Notes: generated by a model not told the origin, from the sequence alone. 64,000 bases of DNA from Hypomyces perniciosus (GCA_008477525.1 SPDT01000002.1:2914001-2978000); one strand, 5' to 3'; positions 36,331-47,400 are shown, counted from the first letter of the stretch. Numbers and translations are program-made.

Positions 36331-38271
36331 ATGGCAACCGCCTCTATCCTCTCGGACGCCCAACCCAACCAAATCACCACCGCCGCCGGGCTGGCAACGA
36401 ACCCCCAAGACCAGAGAGAGGCCACCCCAGCTCTCCCGGGCATCGCGAACCCGTTCGCACTGCCCATCACACCCAAGAAGCGCCCGATCAAAGAAGTCCG
36501 CTTCAGAAACGCCAAAGCCCCAAGAATCGACTTCGGCAACGAAACCCCCAAACCCGGCCCCAAGGGAACAGCCAGTCTACACAAACCCCTCGACGTATCT
36601 CTCTACAGCCGCCTGGCAGAGCAGTGCGCAGAAGAAGAGGAAATCAGGAACGCCCGCAGGGAAGTACTGCTAGGCACCTCTGAAGCCGTTGACGTCTACT
36701 TCGCTACACTCGAAGGGAAACATCACAGAGCCGCCGCTTTACAGATCGCAAAAGCTCTACAGAAATCTCTCGTTAACTTCACTGCTACCCAGCATTACAA
36801 CCTGGGGGGCATCCTAACCCCCGAGGAATCAGGCACTGACGACGACGATGCCCAACGTCCCAAAGCCACAAGGAAGCAAGCCCCCATTGGCCCACGCAAC
36901 CCCACAAGCCCCACCCCATCGGACAAGGACGGCCCGCTCCCACCCACTAGCAAGCCGGGCAAGGGCCCTACGGCATCCTATGCCGAGGCGGTCAAGCGAG
37001 GCACACAACCTACTAAAATTCCCCCCCCCCTCGCAACAACCAAACAAAAGGAAAAGACAACGAAAAACATCAGAGACAACTCAAAGAAAACCCCCAACAA
37101 GGACGCTGGCTCTAGAGCCCCTGACGACAGGATCTTCCTCCGGGTCCCCCCAGACCATGTCTGGAGAAAGAACACCGCCGTCGGGGCCAAGAGCAGCGTC
37201 ATCAAGTTCTGCAGACTCGACTATACAGACATCACATATATACAAGAGGTACGTACAGGCTTTGCCATCCGAACCAAAGACCAAAATTCCCGCAACAAAC
37301 TCCTCTTCTTCAAAGCAGAATTCGCCAAAGAAGGGATGAAACTGGAGGAAGCGGAAAGTTGGCAAACTTTTATAGTGCAAGGAGTCCCCCGTTACTTCAC
37401 TGACACTGAAGGGACCCACCCCACCGACCCCTTGGTCGCCACGGAAGCGCAACTCCGGGCTAAGTCCGGCGCCCCCCCCGCCAGATGCAAACCATCACAG
37501 CACGGGGAAGACATCAACTCCCGAAACTGGATCATCTCGTTCAGGGACAAGGTCGAACCCGGCTTCAGACTGTTCGGATGCTCCGCCCCTGCGAAACGGC
37601 TGATCTCGAAAGCACAGATCACTCAGTGCGACCGCTGCCTGGGCTTCCACGATCCCAGGGCTTGCAACCGCACGGAACGCTGCAAGAAGTGCGGCAGGTC
37701 GTCGCACGGAGAGTGCACAAACCCCGAGCAGTGTGCCAACTGCAATGGACCTCACTCGTCCACGGCGCTGAACTGCGCGGCACGTCCGAAACGCAAGGAC
37801 GGCAGGATCGAACGGCCTACTAAGGACCAACTCCAGGCCATCCGGAAACTTGGGACGACCGAGTTTGTCAAGACACACCCGAACACCAGCACAGACAGAC
37901 CCAGAGTAATCCTCCAGAGGACGACCCAGGATGAAGACACCCACACCCGTGCCCACTCCGCAGGAGCCGCGGGAGCAACATGGGACCTGCACACAGAGGG
38001 CACCCCCACCCCGGCCCCTCAAGGCCAGGACGAGAGGCCCGCCGCAAACAACGACGAAGGCAAGTCAGTCCCTTCCGCCCTGGCAAGGAGCTCCTTCGCA
38101 CCCCGACCCATGGGCCCCGCAAACCCCCATCCAAGCCAAACTCCCGCCCCATCGCGGCCAGTACCAGGAGTCTCGACGGAGTCCCCCATTTGCGTCCCAT
38201 CGGACGCCCCGTCCCCACCAGAGTCGGCCATTCAGGTCGCCGACGACGACACTGACATGGACACTGAATGA
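36331..38271 (+). CDS. LINE ORF1: gag-like RNA-binding protein
   Basis: 646 codons starting at ATG 36,331 (context GCAAGATGG); the frame is open a little further up but has no other ATG. In LINEs of this type ORF1 binds element RNA and packages it with ORF2 protein. Residues about 433-482 hold three consecutive zinc knuckle-like motifs (CDRCLGFHDPRAC, CKKCGRSSHGEC, CANCNGPHSSTALNC). The middle (about 160-260) is a low-complexity Pro/Lys/Thr-rich linker, and the C-terminal quarter is Pro-rich and probably disordered. The stop codon overlaps the ORF2 start as ATGA (38,268-38,271), suggesting ORF2 is translated by termination-reinitiation. Codon use is strongly C-biased. It appears intact. Confidence 0.9.
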   Translation: MATASILSDAQPNQITTAAGLATNPQDQREATPALPGIANPFALPITPKKRPIKEVRFRNAKAPRIDFGNETPKPGPKGTASLHKPLDVSLYSRLAEQCAEEEEIRNARREVLLGTSEAVDVYFATLEGKHHRAAALQIAKALQKSLVNFTATQHYNLGGILTPEESGTDDDDAQRPKATRKQAPIGPRNPTSPTPSDKDGPLPPTSKPGKGPTASYAEAVKRGTQPTKIPPPLATTKQKEKTTKNIRDNSKKTPNKDAGSRAPDDRIFLRVPPDHVWRKNTAVGAKSSVIKFCRLDYTDITYIQEVRTGFAIRTKDQNSRNKLLFFKAEFAKEGMKLEEAESWQTFIVQGVPRYFTDTEGTHPTDPLVATEAQLRAKSGAPPARCKPSQHGEDINSRNWIISFRDKVEPGFRLFGCSAPAKRLISKAQITQCDRCLGFHDPRACNRTERCKKCGRSSHGECTNPEQCANCNGPHSSTALNCAARPKRKDGRIERPTKDQLQAIRKLGTTEFVKTHPNTSTDRPRVILQRTTQDEDTHTRAHSAGAAGATWDLHTEGTPTPAPQGQDERPAANNDEGKSVPSALARSSFAPRPMGPANPHPSQTPAPSRPVPGVSTESPICVPSDAPSPPESAIQVADDDTDMDTE

Positions 38272-39548
38272 GTAGCACGCCCCGGCGATCAAACCGCCGA
38301 AAACACGGCCTTCGGGTCCTGCAGGTAAACACAGGACGAAGACCGGAATGCCACGATACCGCACTCTCCCTCGCATGGGAGGGCGGCTTCGACGTCATCT
38401 TGATACAGGAACCATGGGCAAGGTGGGACCGCACCTCCCTACGCAGACAAACAAAGAACCACCCGGGGTACAGAACCTTCAACCCCCTAGGGAACTGGAC
38501 ACAAGACCCCCCCTCAGTTCTCACATACGTCAGGATCTCACCCAACCTACCAGCGACTCAACTACAACCAGTTGGACTTGAGGACCGCAACGTATGCTGG
38601 ACACGGGTTTGCGACTACACCATCGTCAACATCTACCGCAGGGCGACAGAAACCGTCACGATGGACATCCTCGAGAGGTGGGGGCGCCCCCCCTCGAGAA
38701 CCATCGTGGCGGGGGACTTCAATGCGATACACTGGACCTGGCAACCCGGCGGCAGGACCAACACCGCGGGAAACCAGGTGGAAGAATGGGCAGAAGGAGC
38801 GGGTCTCTCTCCCTCTCTCGTCGACACACCGACCAACCGTCACGGCAACACAATCGACTTAGTCTTCACCAATACAGCCGCCCAGACGGTGGTAGACAGA
38901 CAACTGGACACAGGGTCGGACCACTTCACACTCGTCACTACTCTGCCGGACCCGACAGCCCCGCCAACTACCAAGGGCAAGCTCTACGTCCCGTTCGAAT
39001 CCCTCCTAGACTTCAGCCAACTAATGCATAGCCACAAATCCTGCCTGCCGGACCTGGACCCCAACAGTGTCACACAAGAGGACTTGGACGGAGCGGCCCA
39101 GGCTTTACAAGACCTCTTCACTACCGCCATGACAGGGGCCGGCAAGAGAAGGCATCAAAACGGCCACAGCGCACCATGGTGGGACCACGACTGCAGAGAG
39201 GCACAAAGGGCAGTGACAGCGACAGCTGACGCATCCGAGGAAAGAGAAGCCGCCGAGAAGACCCTGCGCACAACCGTCTCACGAAAGAAAGCAGCCCACT
39301 GGGACTCGATCATAGCCGCGGCAGGACCGGGCAGAGGCATATTCCAGGTAGCCAAGTGGAGGAAGGCCACTGACCGGTTCCAACCACCACCCTTGGTAGA
39401 CGGGGACCGTCAGGTTACAGACCCGACGGACAGAGCCACCCTCCTGCGGAGGATGGTCCTCGAACGCAGGGAAGCGTCCGAGGACATCGATGACCCCTGG
39501 GATCACCCGGTCCACCCCCCCCCCCCCCAAGAACATCCCCTGGAATGA
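38268..39548 (+). pseudogene. LINE ORF2 part 1: apurinic endonuclease domain
   Basis: The first 426 codons of ORF2, starting in the ATGA overlap with ORF1. Endonuclease/exonuclease/phosphatase fold motifs are present: QVN at residues 19-21, QEP at 47-49 (metal-binding Glu), GDFN at 149-152, a DLVFTN segment and SDHF at 217-220 (catalytic Asp-His). The enzyme nicks target DNA to prime reverse transcription. The frame terminates shortly after a run of 14 C (39,515-39,528), past which the reverse transcriptase continues in another frame. The break may be a real mutation or a homopolymer sequencing error. Confidence 0.88.
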
Positions 39549-40980
39549 GGAACTGAGCAAGGAAGAAGTGACGAAAGCCACCACCGGAGCAGGGAACACT
39601 GCCCCCGGGGCAGACGGGATCTCGGTGAAACTTCTCAAGATGGCCTGGCCGGCGGTCTGGGACTTCGTGCACAAGCTCTTCAAAGGATGCCTAAAGATCG
39701 GGTACCACCCAGCCCCTTTCCGAAACGCCGAAGTAACCTTCATACCCAAGCCAAACAAGCCGGACTACTCCACGCACAAAGCTTGGCGGCCGATCTCACT
39801 CCTGTCGTGCATAGGCAAGGGCCTGGAAAGGCTACTAGCGCGAAGGATCGCAAGAGACGCACTCGAGCACGGAGTGCTCCCGAAGCAATACTTCGGAGCT
39901 CTGCCGAAGAGCAGCGCCACGGACCTCCTCGCCTGCCTCGTTCACGACGTGGAACTAGCACTCTCCAGGGGAGAGGAAGCATCGGTCCTCACCCTCGACA
40001 TCTCGGGAGCTTTTGATATCGTGATGAAGAACCGCATGACCCTCCGACTCAGAGAACAGGGGTGGCCAGATCAGCTCACCAGATGGGTGGAGTCCTTCCT
40101 GAGCGACCGCACGGTCTCCGTCCGGAAAGGGGACGGCACCACCCTCCCCCGCAGCGAACTCAAGTGCGGAACTCCCCAGGGATCCCCCTTCTCACCAATC
40201 CTGTTCATGCTGTACGTCGCCCCGCTCCTGGGAACAGGATGGGCCAGCAACAAACGCTTTGGCTACGCAGACGACGTCGCCTTCCTGGCCACAGGCCCTC
40301 ACACGGGCTACACCTCGGTGATGCTACAGAACGAGTTGGACAGGGCGGTCCGGTGGGGTCAGGAAAACGCAATCTCCTTCGCTCCAGACAAAGCCGAACT
40401 CCTCCACTTTCACAGGAGACGCGGACCTAATCCTCAACACCCAGTCACACTGGAAGGAAGACAGGTCAACCCCAAAGAACACATGAAATGGCTCGGCGTC
40501 ATTCTCGACCCCAAGCTGTCGTTCAAAAAACACGTGGAAACCCAGGCGGGCAAGGCCCTGAAGACGGCCAACTTCCTCAAGAGCCTCAACAAGACCCGAA
40601 AAGGTTCCCCCCCTAATGCAGTGGCCATGGCGGCCAAGGCCTGCGTACTACCAGTCGCCCTGTACGGCATGGAGGCATGGTGGCCCGGCTTGGAGAGAGA
40701 ATCCAGGAACAACCCAGGCAGGACGGTGAGCACAGGCGTCAACAACCTCGCAGCAAAACTAGACAAAGCCTTCAAAACTGCAGCCCGCGCCGTCCTCCCA
40801 GTCTGGAAGACCACCCCCGTCCCGGTGCTTCACAGAGAGTCCGGCATCCCGCCCGCATTCACGGTGCTCGCCCAGGCGAGGCTAAGAAACTCTGCCCGAC
40901 TTGCGGGCCTGGACCGTTCCCATCCGCTGGCCGACAGGATTGACAGACCGACCGTCCAGCTCCCCGCGACACGCCTATAG
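39529..40980 (+). pseudogene. LINE ORF2 part 2: reverse transcriptase domain
   Basis: The frame overlaps part 1 at the C run and continues to TAG at 40,978-40,980. It carries the non-LTR reverse transcriptase blocks: APGADGIS, FIPKP, WRPISLL, the LDISGAFD motif (first catalytic Asp), GTPQGSPFSP and FGYADDVAF (catalytic YADD, nucleotides 40,264-40,275), then the KAELLHF and MKWLGV motifs of the palm/thumb. It copies element RNA at the nicked target. The TAG is in the same frame as the RNase H part and would be CAG before a single C-to-T change. Confidence 0.9.
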
Positions 40981-41976
40981 AGGACAGCCAGACTTGTCGG
41001 CAGGTCCATCCGACCTACTCTCTTCACCCATAAACCCCGCTTCGTCAGAGCCGGCCCGAGTTTTGAGACACTCGGGAAGGAGATGGCCACGCGGAAGCAC
41101 CTCGAACTAATAGACTCGATGCCAGCCTCGACAGTCGCGGCTTACTCAGACGGCTCCCAACTCGACGGGAAGACAGGATGGGGAGCAGCAGTATACTACA
41201 GGGCCAAAGTCCACAAGGACTGCGGGCCACTCGCCAACGCAGAGGTCTACGACGCAGAAGCCGTGGGAGCTGCTAGGGCGATCAGAACAGCAGCCGGACT
41301 CGCAAGGAACGACCCCAGAATCAACGAAATACACGTCTTTCTTGACAATACGTCAGTGGTCAGAGGCCTGCTGGGCGAAGCCCCAGCCTCGTCACAAGAA
41401 GAGTTCATGCGGTTCCAACGCATAGCAGAAGAGATACACCCCTGCAAGGTGCTTGTTTCCTGGGTGCCAGGCCACAAAGACATACGAGGCAACGAAATGG
41501 CGGATGAACTAGCGAAAGAAGGGACGGCCCACAACCTCCCCTCTCAGAGTTGGAGCACTCTAGCGCACATCAAACGCTGGGCAAAAGCGGAAAGAACAAC
41601 CCTCCAGGGGAAGTACTGGGAGGCGAACGCCCCGGAAAGCTACCAACTGTGGGGCCTGGGAGCACCTACAAACCCCCCGGAACTGAAACTCCCCCGACCC
41701 GTCTTGCACAGGCTGCTGGCAGAAAGGTCTGGTCACGGAGACTTCCAAAGCTACCACGACCGTTTTGGCCACGACACACAATCCCATTGCAGATGCGGCT
41801 CCCCCAAGGAGCCGGGGCACTTTGCCGAATGCCGCATGACGAGGAGCTTCCTCCCCGAAACACCGAGAGGCGAGAGACCAGTCACATACCTACTAGGACC
41901 CAAGGGAAGCGAGGCTTTCCAGAAGCTGGTGGAGGAGGTGAACCCATACGGCCCCCCTCTACAAGACATAGATTGA
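40981..41976 (+). pseudogene. LINE ORF2 part 3: RNase H and C-terminal zinc motif
   Basis: The same frame as the reverse transcriptase continues after the TAG for 331 codons to a stop at 41,974-41,976. RNase H catalytic residues are all visible: SDGS (41,145), VYDAEAVG (41,248), FLDNTS (41,338) and EMADELAK (41,496). The sequence ends with an LAERSGHGDFQSYHDRFGH segment and a CRCGSPKEPGHFAEC zinc motif typical of fungal LINE C-termini. The ATG at 41,083 is internal; nothing suggests a separate gene. Function in the family: removal of the RNA strand during second-strand synthesis. Confidence 0.88.
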
Positions 41977-42112
41977 GAACACACCAAAACTTTCCTTTGT
42001 CCAGCGAAACGTAGCGAACAGGGTCTAGACCCCTGGCTCCTACCGACCTGTTGCCCAGACGAGGCTGTTGTACCTAGATACAGAGTGGTCGTAAATAGTA
42101 ATAAAAAAATAA

Positions 42113-43523
42113 AATAAAAAGCCATAACAGCTCCTAGCGCGGGAGAATTTTTAAGGGGGGGGAGAGTTGTGATAGCAACTGTTGCTGTGACAACGTGTGG
42201 ATATTCGTTGTACGGTGACCGCCTGCCATAAGCGTACCTGCACAGTGTACTTCGTACTCCGTACCTGCTCCCTGCTTCTCACCGCCTACTGCATTTGAGC
42301 AACCCACTCTTATTCACCGCCTGCCATAAGCATATCGCACAGTGTTCCTACCTTCTCGTCGTTACCGCCCGCTGCATTTGAGTAGCCCCATAAGCATGGC
42401 AGCCAAGTACAGTGGGAAACGGCGTTGCCGGTGAAGGAACTTCATTTCGGGGGCCTGAAAGTCTCAGCTATTCAGCTGTGCCGCTCTTTAAGAAGTTGTA
42501 GCCTTGTAGTTGCTCACTCATTTTTCTAATCTTACACGGGACTTGGCGGCATCCTAAGCGAGCAGACGTCGGACCAGCTGGTACATGATAGCTGAAATGC
42601 ACTCATACTAGATCCTCAATCTCTTGCGAAACCGTGGTATCTCTGTGCCAGTTGACTTGCTGCTCCAAATACTGCTTCATGGTTCCGTGATGGGAAACAG
42701 TCGCATATTGAATTTTTAGTTTATACAACTCAAGGTTGGGTCAATCACGCACGCATAAGCAAACTGCGTTCTTCCAGAGCACATGCCCGGCGCAGCGTAG
42801 ATGCCTCCGTGGTTCTTACCACTTGCCCTATTTGAGGGATCCATTCTTCCTCACCGCCTGCTACAAACGTATCCCTCCAGCTCACCGCCTGCCATAAGCA
42901 TACTAGACGAATATCGAGAAAGTCGTGGTCCGGAAGTCATGTACGATGTGGAACAAACATCTCTAATGGAGGTTGAGGAACACATCAGCCAATCAAGCAG
43001 CATAATACAATCACCCGCCACTACCGTGCATCCAACACAACATTGATCTACGAATATGCACATGGCTGCTCATAATCACATTCTAATAATCAACAATTTC
43101 AAGCAGTTATTGGGTATGCATTAATTTTCATACATCGAACTACTTGTAGAATGAGAGACCTGGTACGTTATTCAAACAGATAATTGGCTAACATCTGAAA
43201 AACGGAGCTTTCGTCCCTTTAATAGCGGGGTCGTTGTCAGGCTAATACACCGGCATTATACCTTCACTTTTAGAGAAAGATCTCCATCATCAAAATACAT
43301 AATATTGCTAGGACGCTAAACACTTAGAGAAACAGGCTTCAAGTTAGCTTGCTACGTACGTACTAACCCCACGAGACCCCGCAGAGAAGCGACACATGAG
43401 CAGGAAAGAGCAGAAAGTGGACATCGGAAGGGCTTGACGGAGATGAGGACAAAGCTTGAGAAGTGTGTATGTAATATATTAATACATAGTGCACTTTTAG
43501 CTTATTATGGGGCGTAATAGGCT
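42113..43523. other. No gene; dispersed short motif repeats
   Basis: A G-rich tract followed by TGTGATAGCAACTG (about 42,152-42,182) resembles a polypurine tract and LTR start, so a degenerate solo LTR is possible but unproven. The motif ACCGCCTGCCATAAGC occurs near 42,220, 42,318 and 42,884, with related CACCGCCTRCTRC variants near 42,280 and 42,855. No coding sequence was recognised. Confidence 0.45.
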
Positions 43524-43551
43524 TGTGTGTGTGTGTGTGAGTGTGTGTGTG
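43524..43551. repeat. GT-dinucleotide microsatellite
   Basis: About 14 TG units with one A interruption. Confidence 0.9.
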
Positions 43552-43555
43552 TATT

Positions 43556-43945
43556 ACTGACCAAGAGAGTAGACAAAGCGCTGCTAGGAAAACACACGCG
43601 ACTGCTCTACGACCGCCTATCGCGGCAGGAAGCTAGGGTGCTCGCGCAACTCAGAACAGGCATGGCAAAATTGAATGCGTATCTCTACCGGATCAATGCA
43701 GCACCGTCAGATAAATGCGCATGCGGACAAGCAAGAGAACGGTTGATCACTTCCTCCTTCGATGCAGAAAGTGGACAACACAGCGAACAGAGATGATTCA
43801 ATGCACAGAAACACAAAGAGGCAACATCTCCTTTTACTTGGCAGGGAAGTCACCAGCAGATGGCGACAAATGGACGCCAAACCTAGAAGCAGTGCGAGCA
43901 GCAATACAGTTCGCAATGGCCACTGGCCGACTAGATGCCAATTAA
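43556..43945 (+). pseudogene. LINE ORF2 C-terminal fragment
   Basis: Encodes a LLYDRLSRQEARVLAQLRTG segment followed by a CxCGxxxE zinc motif, then after one frameshift near 43,740 HFLLRC and a tail ending AIQFAMATGRLD. This is the typical end of a second fungal LINE lineage, different from the element at 36,331. No reverse transcriptase precedes it; the GT microsatellite lies directly at its 5' side. The frameshift and missing 5' part make it a relic. Confidence 0.8.
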
Positions 43946-44434
43946 CCGCGGGAATAAACCACACTCCTTACCCCGTAAACCACTCGACAACCGACCTAAC
44001 CTTTACCACCTCGTGGGACGAACAGCAGTCCGCATTTGTTGTATTAAACTTCTTCCCGCACGGACCATTTGGTGGGGGTTGTGGCCGATACAGTGCGCGA
44101 CATAACTTAGCACGAAGTACTCCGTACTGTTCCAATTATGGCCCTAACGTTTTCGTCCTGTTTCAGCTGAATTCTACTTTTGGCTTTACCGAGTCATATT
44201 ATAATAAGGTTTAAGCACGTGACCTCTGGGTAGGTTTTAATTGGCTCCTTTACCCAGCCCAGTAAAGGGTTACTATCTTGTAATGACAACTATATAACTT
44301 ACAGTTAAAGATATACGGTGGCGACTCTGTGTATAGTATAAAGCAATTACTGCCCCCAGGCCCCTTTAAGTTACAGAGTTATAAAAATTAAATCAACCTT
44401 TTATATTGCCTTTTTTTCCAACGCTCTACCAAGT
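43946..44434. other. No gene recognised
   Basis: Mixed composition turning AT-rich from about 44,270. No domain, repeat or terminal sequence could be assigned. Probably 3' flank of the minus-strand NLR gene. Confidence 0.5.
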
Positions 44435-47400
44435 TTAGAAATTAAATCGCAAGAATGTTACTCCCGAGTCGTGTCCTAACACAATTGTATTACCTTGCAC
44501 GACCACACGGGAGGTTCTATAATCTTTGGGAAGCCAAAGCAGATATTTTCCATCTCTAGTTATCCACTCATCATTAACCAAAATAGTATAGCTTGGGGGC
44601 TCATAGGGTGTATTAGATTGGGAGATCCTTATATACTCACGGTTTGTCTTAAGAAATTGACTATCAGTTGAAAAAGTAATAGCATTCACCGGGTGGCTAT
44701 GGCCCTTGAGCGTCTGCTGGTGTACGCCCGTGGCGGCATCCCATAGCCGTACCGTCCGGTCGTAGGATGCCGATGCGAGTATCTTGCCGTCCGGCGAGAA
44801 CGCGATAGCATTAACCATATCGCTATGGCCCTCGAGCGTCTGCTGGTGTGCGCCCGTGGCGGCATCCCATAGCCGTATCGTCTGGTCTTCGGATACTGAT
44901 GCAAGCATCTTGCAGTCTGGCGAGAACGCGATGGCATCAACTGAGCCGCTATGGCCCTCGAGCGTCTGTAAGTATATATCGCGCTCTTTAATGCCCTGAA
45001 TATCTTTGATAAATGGTAGTTTCTCCTTCCATTGCTGTTGTTTTACCTCGTTTCGTCGTGGGCTAAATATGAGTGCGGAGCCGTATGTCTGCAAGGGCGC
45101 TCGGTCTATAATCGACCCGTTACTAAGTAGAAACTTCTCTGCATCCTTTAGGAATCTGGCAAGCTGAGGATTTATACTGGGTCGTAGCTGATAGCACTTA
45201 GCATTTGTATATGGTTATAGCTCTCCAGAATATACCTCTTGCAGAATTTTCCTTATTGAACGCAGGCCGTCTGGAAGCCTGCCGAGGAGAGACAGACCTT
45301 CTACCCAGCGGAGGACATGGTCTTTCAAAAATGACCATACGATCTCGTCATCTATCAGTTCATTCCTAGGCTTGGAGCTTGGGCTATGCGCGTCGCAGAA
45401 ATGGTCGGCCCAGAAAAGACAGGCGTATTGCATCGGAGCCAGCGGGTCTGGATTAGGTGGCTGTGCATCCTTTGGTCTGAACCCAAAGTCTGGAAGATTA
45501 TAGATATTTTGCTGCAGTTTTGATATGGCCGCGATTGACCGTTTGTAGATATCCACATGCCCTTGGGCAACCCCACCTGGCTGAAGCTTTAAGTCGTAAT
45601 TCTTGTTTAAGTAGTCTTTAGCTGACTGGTGAATCAGATAGACTGTTCCTCCACTAATAGTTAGAAATGAACCACATTCCTCGACAATTATCTGCGGGTC
45701 AACGTCGGCTGGCAAACCTGCAAGCACGGAAAGTTCAAGAAGAGAGAGCGGGCGATAGGCGAGAGAAGCAGCCACCAAGATATCCTTACAATATTGCATA
45801 TCGTCAAGGATCTCGATTCTGGTCATCATATGATTGTACAACTCCGATAAGCCAGGAGGCATCTCCTCTATCGTCTTGACAGCAGCCCATCCATTGACTC
45901 CATCTAGTCGTTTGAACACAAGAGCCACCCATAAGAAAATGTTGGCAGCTCTCTGACGAATCTTGCTTGAAACTTGGTCCAAAACATTGTCGGAGTATCC
46001 CCTTCTGTGTCTAAGGATGGAGAGCTTGTGTTCGATATATGCGTTGACGGGACCCTCTAGACTTTGAGCATCCAGCTCAACTAGAGTCCCTACGATTCCT
46101 GGAGTCTTAAGCTCCACCTCCGAGCGGCTAGCGACTAGCCATTTTACCTTATCGCAGACCGAAATGGAAGTTAAGATGAGCTGGATAAGGGCTGCTAAAT
46201 CCTGGTTACATTCATCAAGAGCGTCAACAATCAAGTACGCGCGTGATAAGTTAGGGTCTTTGAGCATGCTCTCAAACACGCCGGATAGAGCGGAATATGC
46301 GTTCGAGCCAGTGAAAAGAGAATCACCTGAATATTTATACTTTGCGTATAAATGAGAGGATGAGATAAACACCATTGAACGGAAGAAGGATACATTGCTT
46401 GACGATGCATTCAGGTGGATTCTTAGCACAGAACAGTTCGCAGCATTCATTGATTGGGGCAACAACGAGTCTGCCTTGCCTCCATGTCGGCTGCTATGGA
46501 TCAAGGGTCCAACTGGCACGGGAAAGACAATGCTCTTGATCGGTATTATCCGCGAACTTACAAACCACTCCGCCGCTCTTGCACCGAAGGTCTCTCATTT
46601 CTTTTGCCAGGGCACAGACAACACCCGGAACAGCGCAACGGCCGTTCTAAGATCACTGCTCTGGATGCTGCTTATTCAGCAACCGCATCTCAGCTGTGGA
46701 TCGATAATGTAAAGATCTTGGAGGCATTTTGTGAGCTTTGTCATCCATGTGCACCCGTTTTTGCTGAGCGATGAAATCTCGGAGGTCCAGATGAATGTCG
46801 CTAAGCCATGTCTCCATTTCTCGTCCAGAGTTAACGAGCTGACGCAAGGCGCTCTTCTCGTATTCTCTGTGATACTGGGCTGACATCACCTCAACGTCGT
46901 CTTCAGCTTTCTTAACACTCTCAAAGCCACCATCCCAGTCATCCAAATTCACAAGGCCGCGGAGAAAGACGAGACCTTGGTTCCGGTAGTAGGAGTAGAC
47001 ACTGCTCATCTGATACAGGATGAGAGTCTTGTAGAGCGCGATGACCTTTTCCTCCCATGCATCCACGACTGCTGCAAAAGACTCGTTTCCGATTGCGATA
47101 TTATCCTTATCGAGGAGGTGTTCGGTCAGAGCGCAGTACCACTTCATTCGCGAAGTGACATGAGTGATGCCCGCAAGGTTGGCCTTTGTCGCCTTTGCAG
47201 GATTCAGGAGGATCTGGGCAAATATTAGTTGATGCAAGCAAGTGCGGAGGATGACTGCTTACTTGCAAGCCTATGCAAACACCAGCCCACGGAAGGGCAG
47301 CCTGCGGTATGTTCTGGATTGCCGCATCGATCATTCCCTTGGCCGAAGAAATAAACTTGCTGACATCGCCCACTGTCCCCATGATCTTCGACGATATAGC

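Larger units (their letters stand above)
36331..42112 (+). mobile_element. Tad-like non-LTR retrotransposon (LINE)
   Basis: Two-ORF LINE with gag-like ORF1, then an AP endonuclease, reverse transcriptase and RNase H ORF2, the arrangement of the Tad1/I group common in ascomycetes. The 3' end is an A-rich tail with TAATAAAAAAATAAAATAAAAAG at 42,090-42,112, and a 5'-truncated sister copy at 61,238 has the same tail. GC-rich and free of RIP-type stop saturation, unlike everything left of 34,625. Only one frameshift and one stop break ORF2. Exact 5' end and target duplication were not identified. Confidence 0.9.

Noticed and set aside
34644..36337. Overlapping open frames on both strands before the LINE
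   Set aside because: No domains, no codon consistency, and opposing strands are equally open; no supportable gene.
36829..41334. Long minus-strand and alternative-frame open stretches within the LINE
   Set aside because: They are shadows caused by high GC and C-rich codon use of the real ORFs.
41083..41976. Standalone RNase H gene
   Set aside because: Same frame as the upstream reverse transcriptase with a single TAG between; it is the C-terminus of LINE ORF2.
42152..42500. Solo LTR following a G-rich tract
   Set aside because: A TGTGATAG start after a purine tract is suggestive, but no second copy, end or target duplication could be found.
46358..46694. Phase-variable invertible switch
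   Set aside because: No inverted repeats flank the segment (only AG/CT) and no recombinase gene is nearby.
46395..46712. Separate plus-strand gene with a Walker A motif
   Set aside because: It has no domain context on its own strand and fits base-perfectly into the surrounding minus-strand NACHT gene when flipped, so it is an inverted piece and not a gene.
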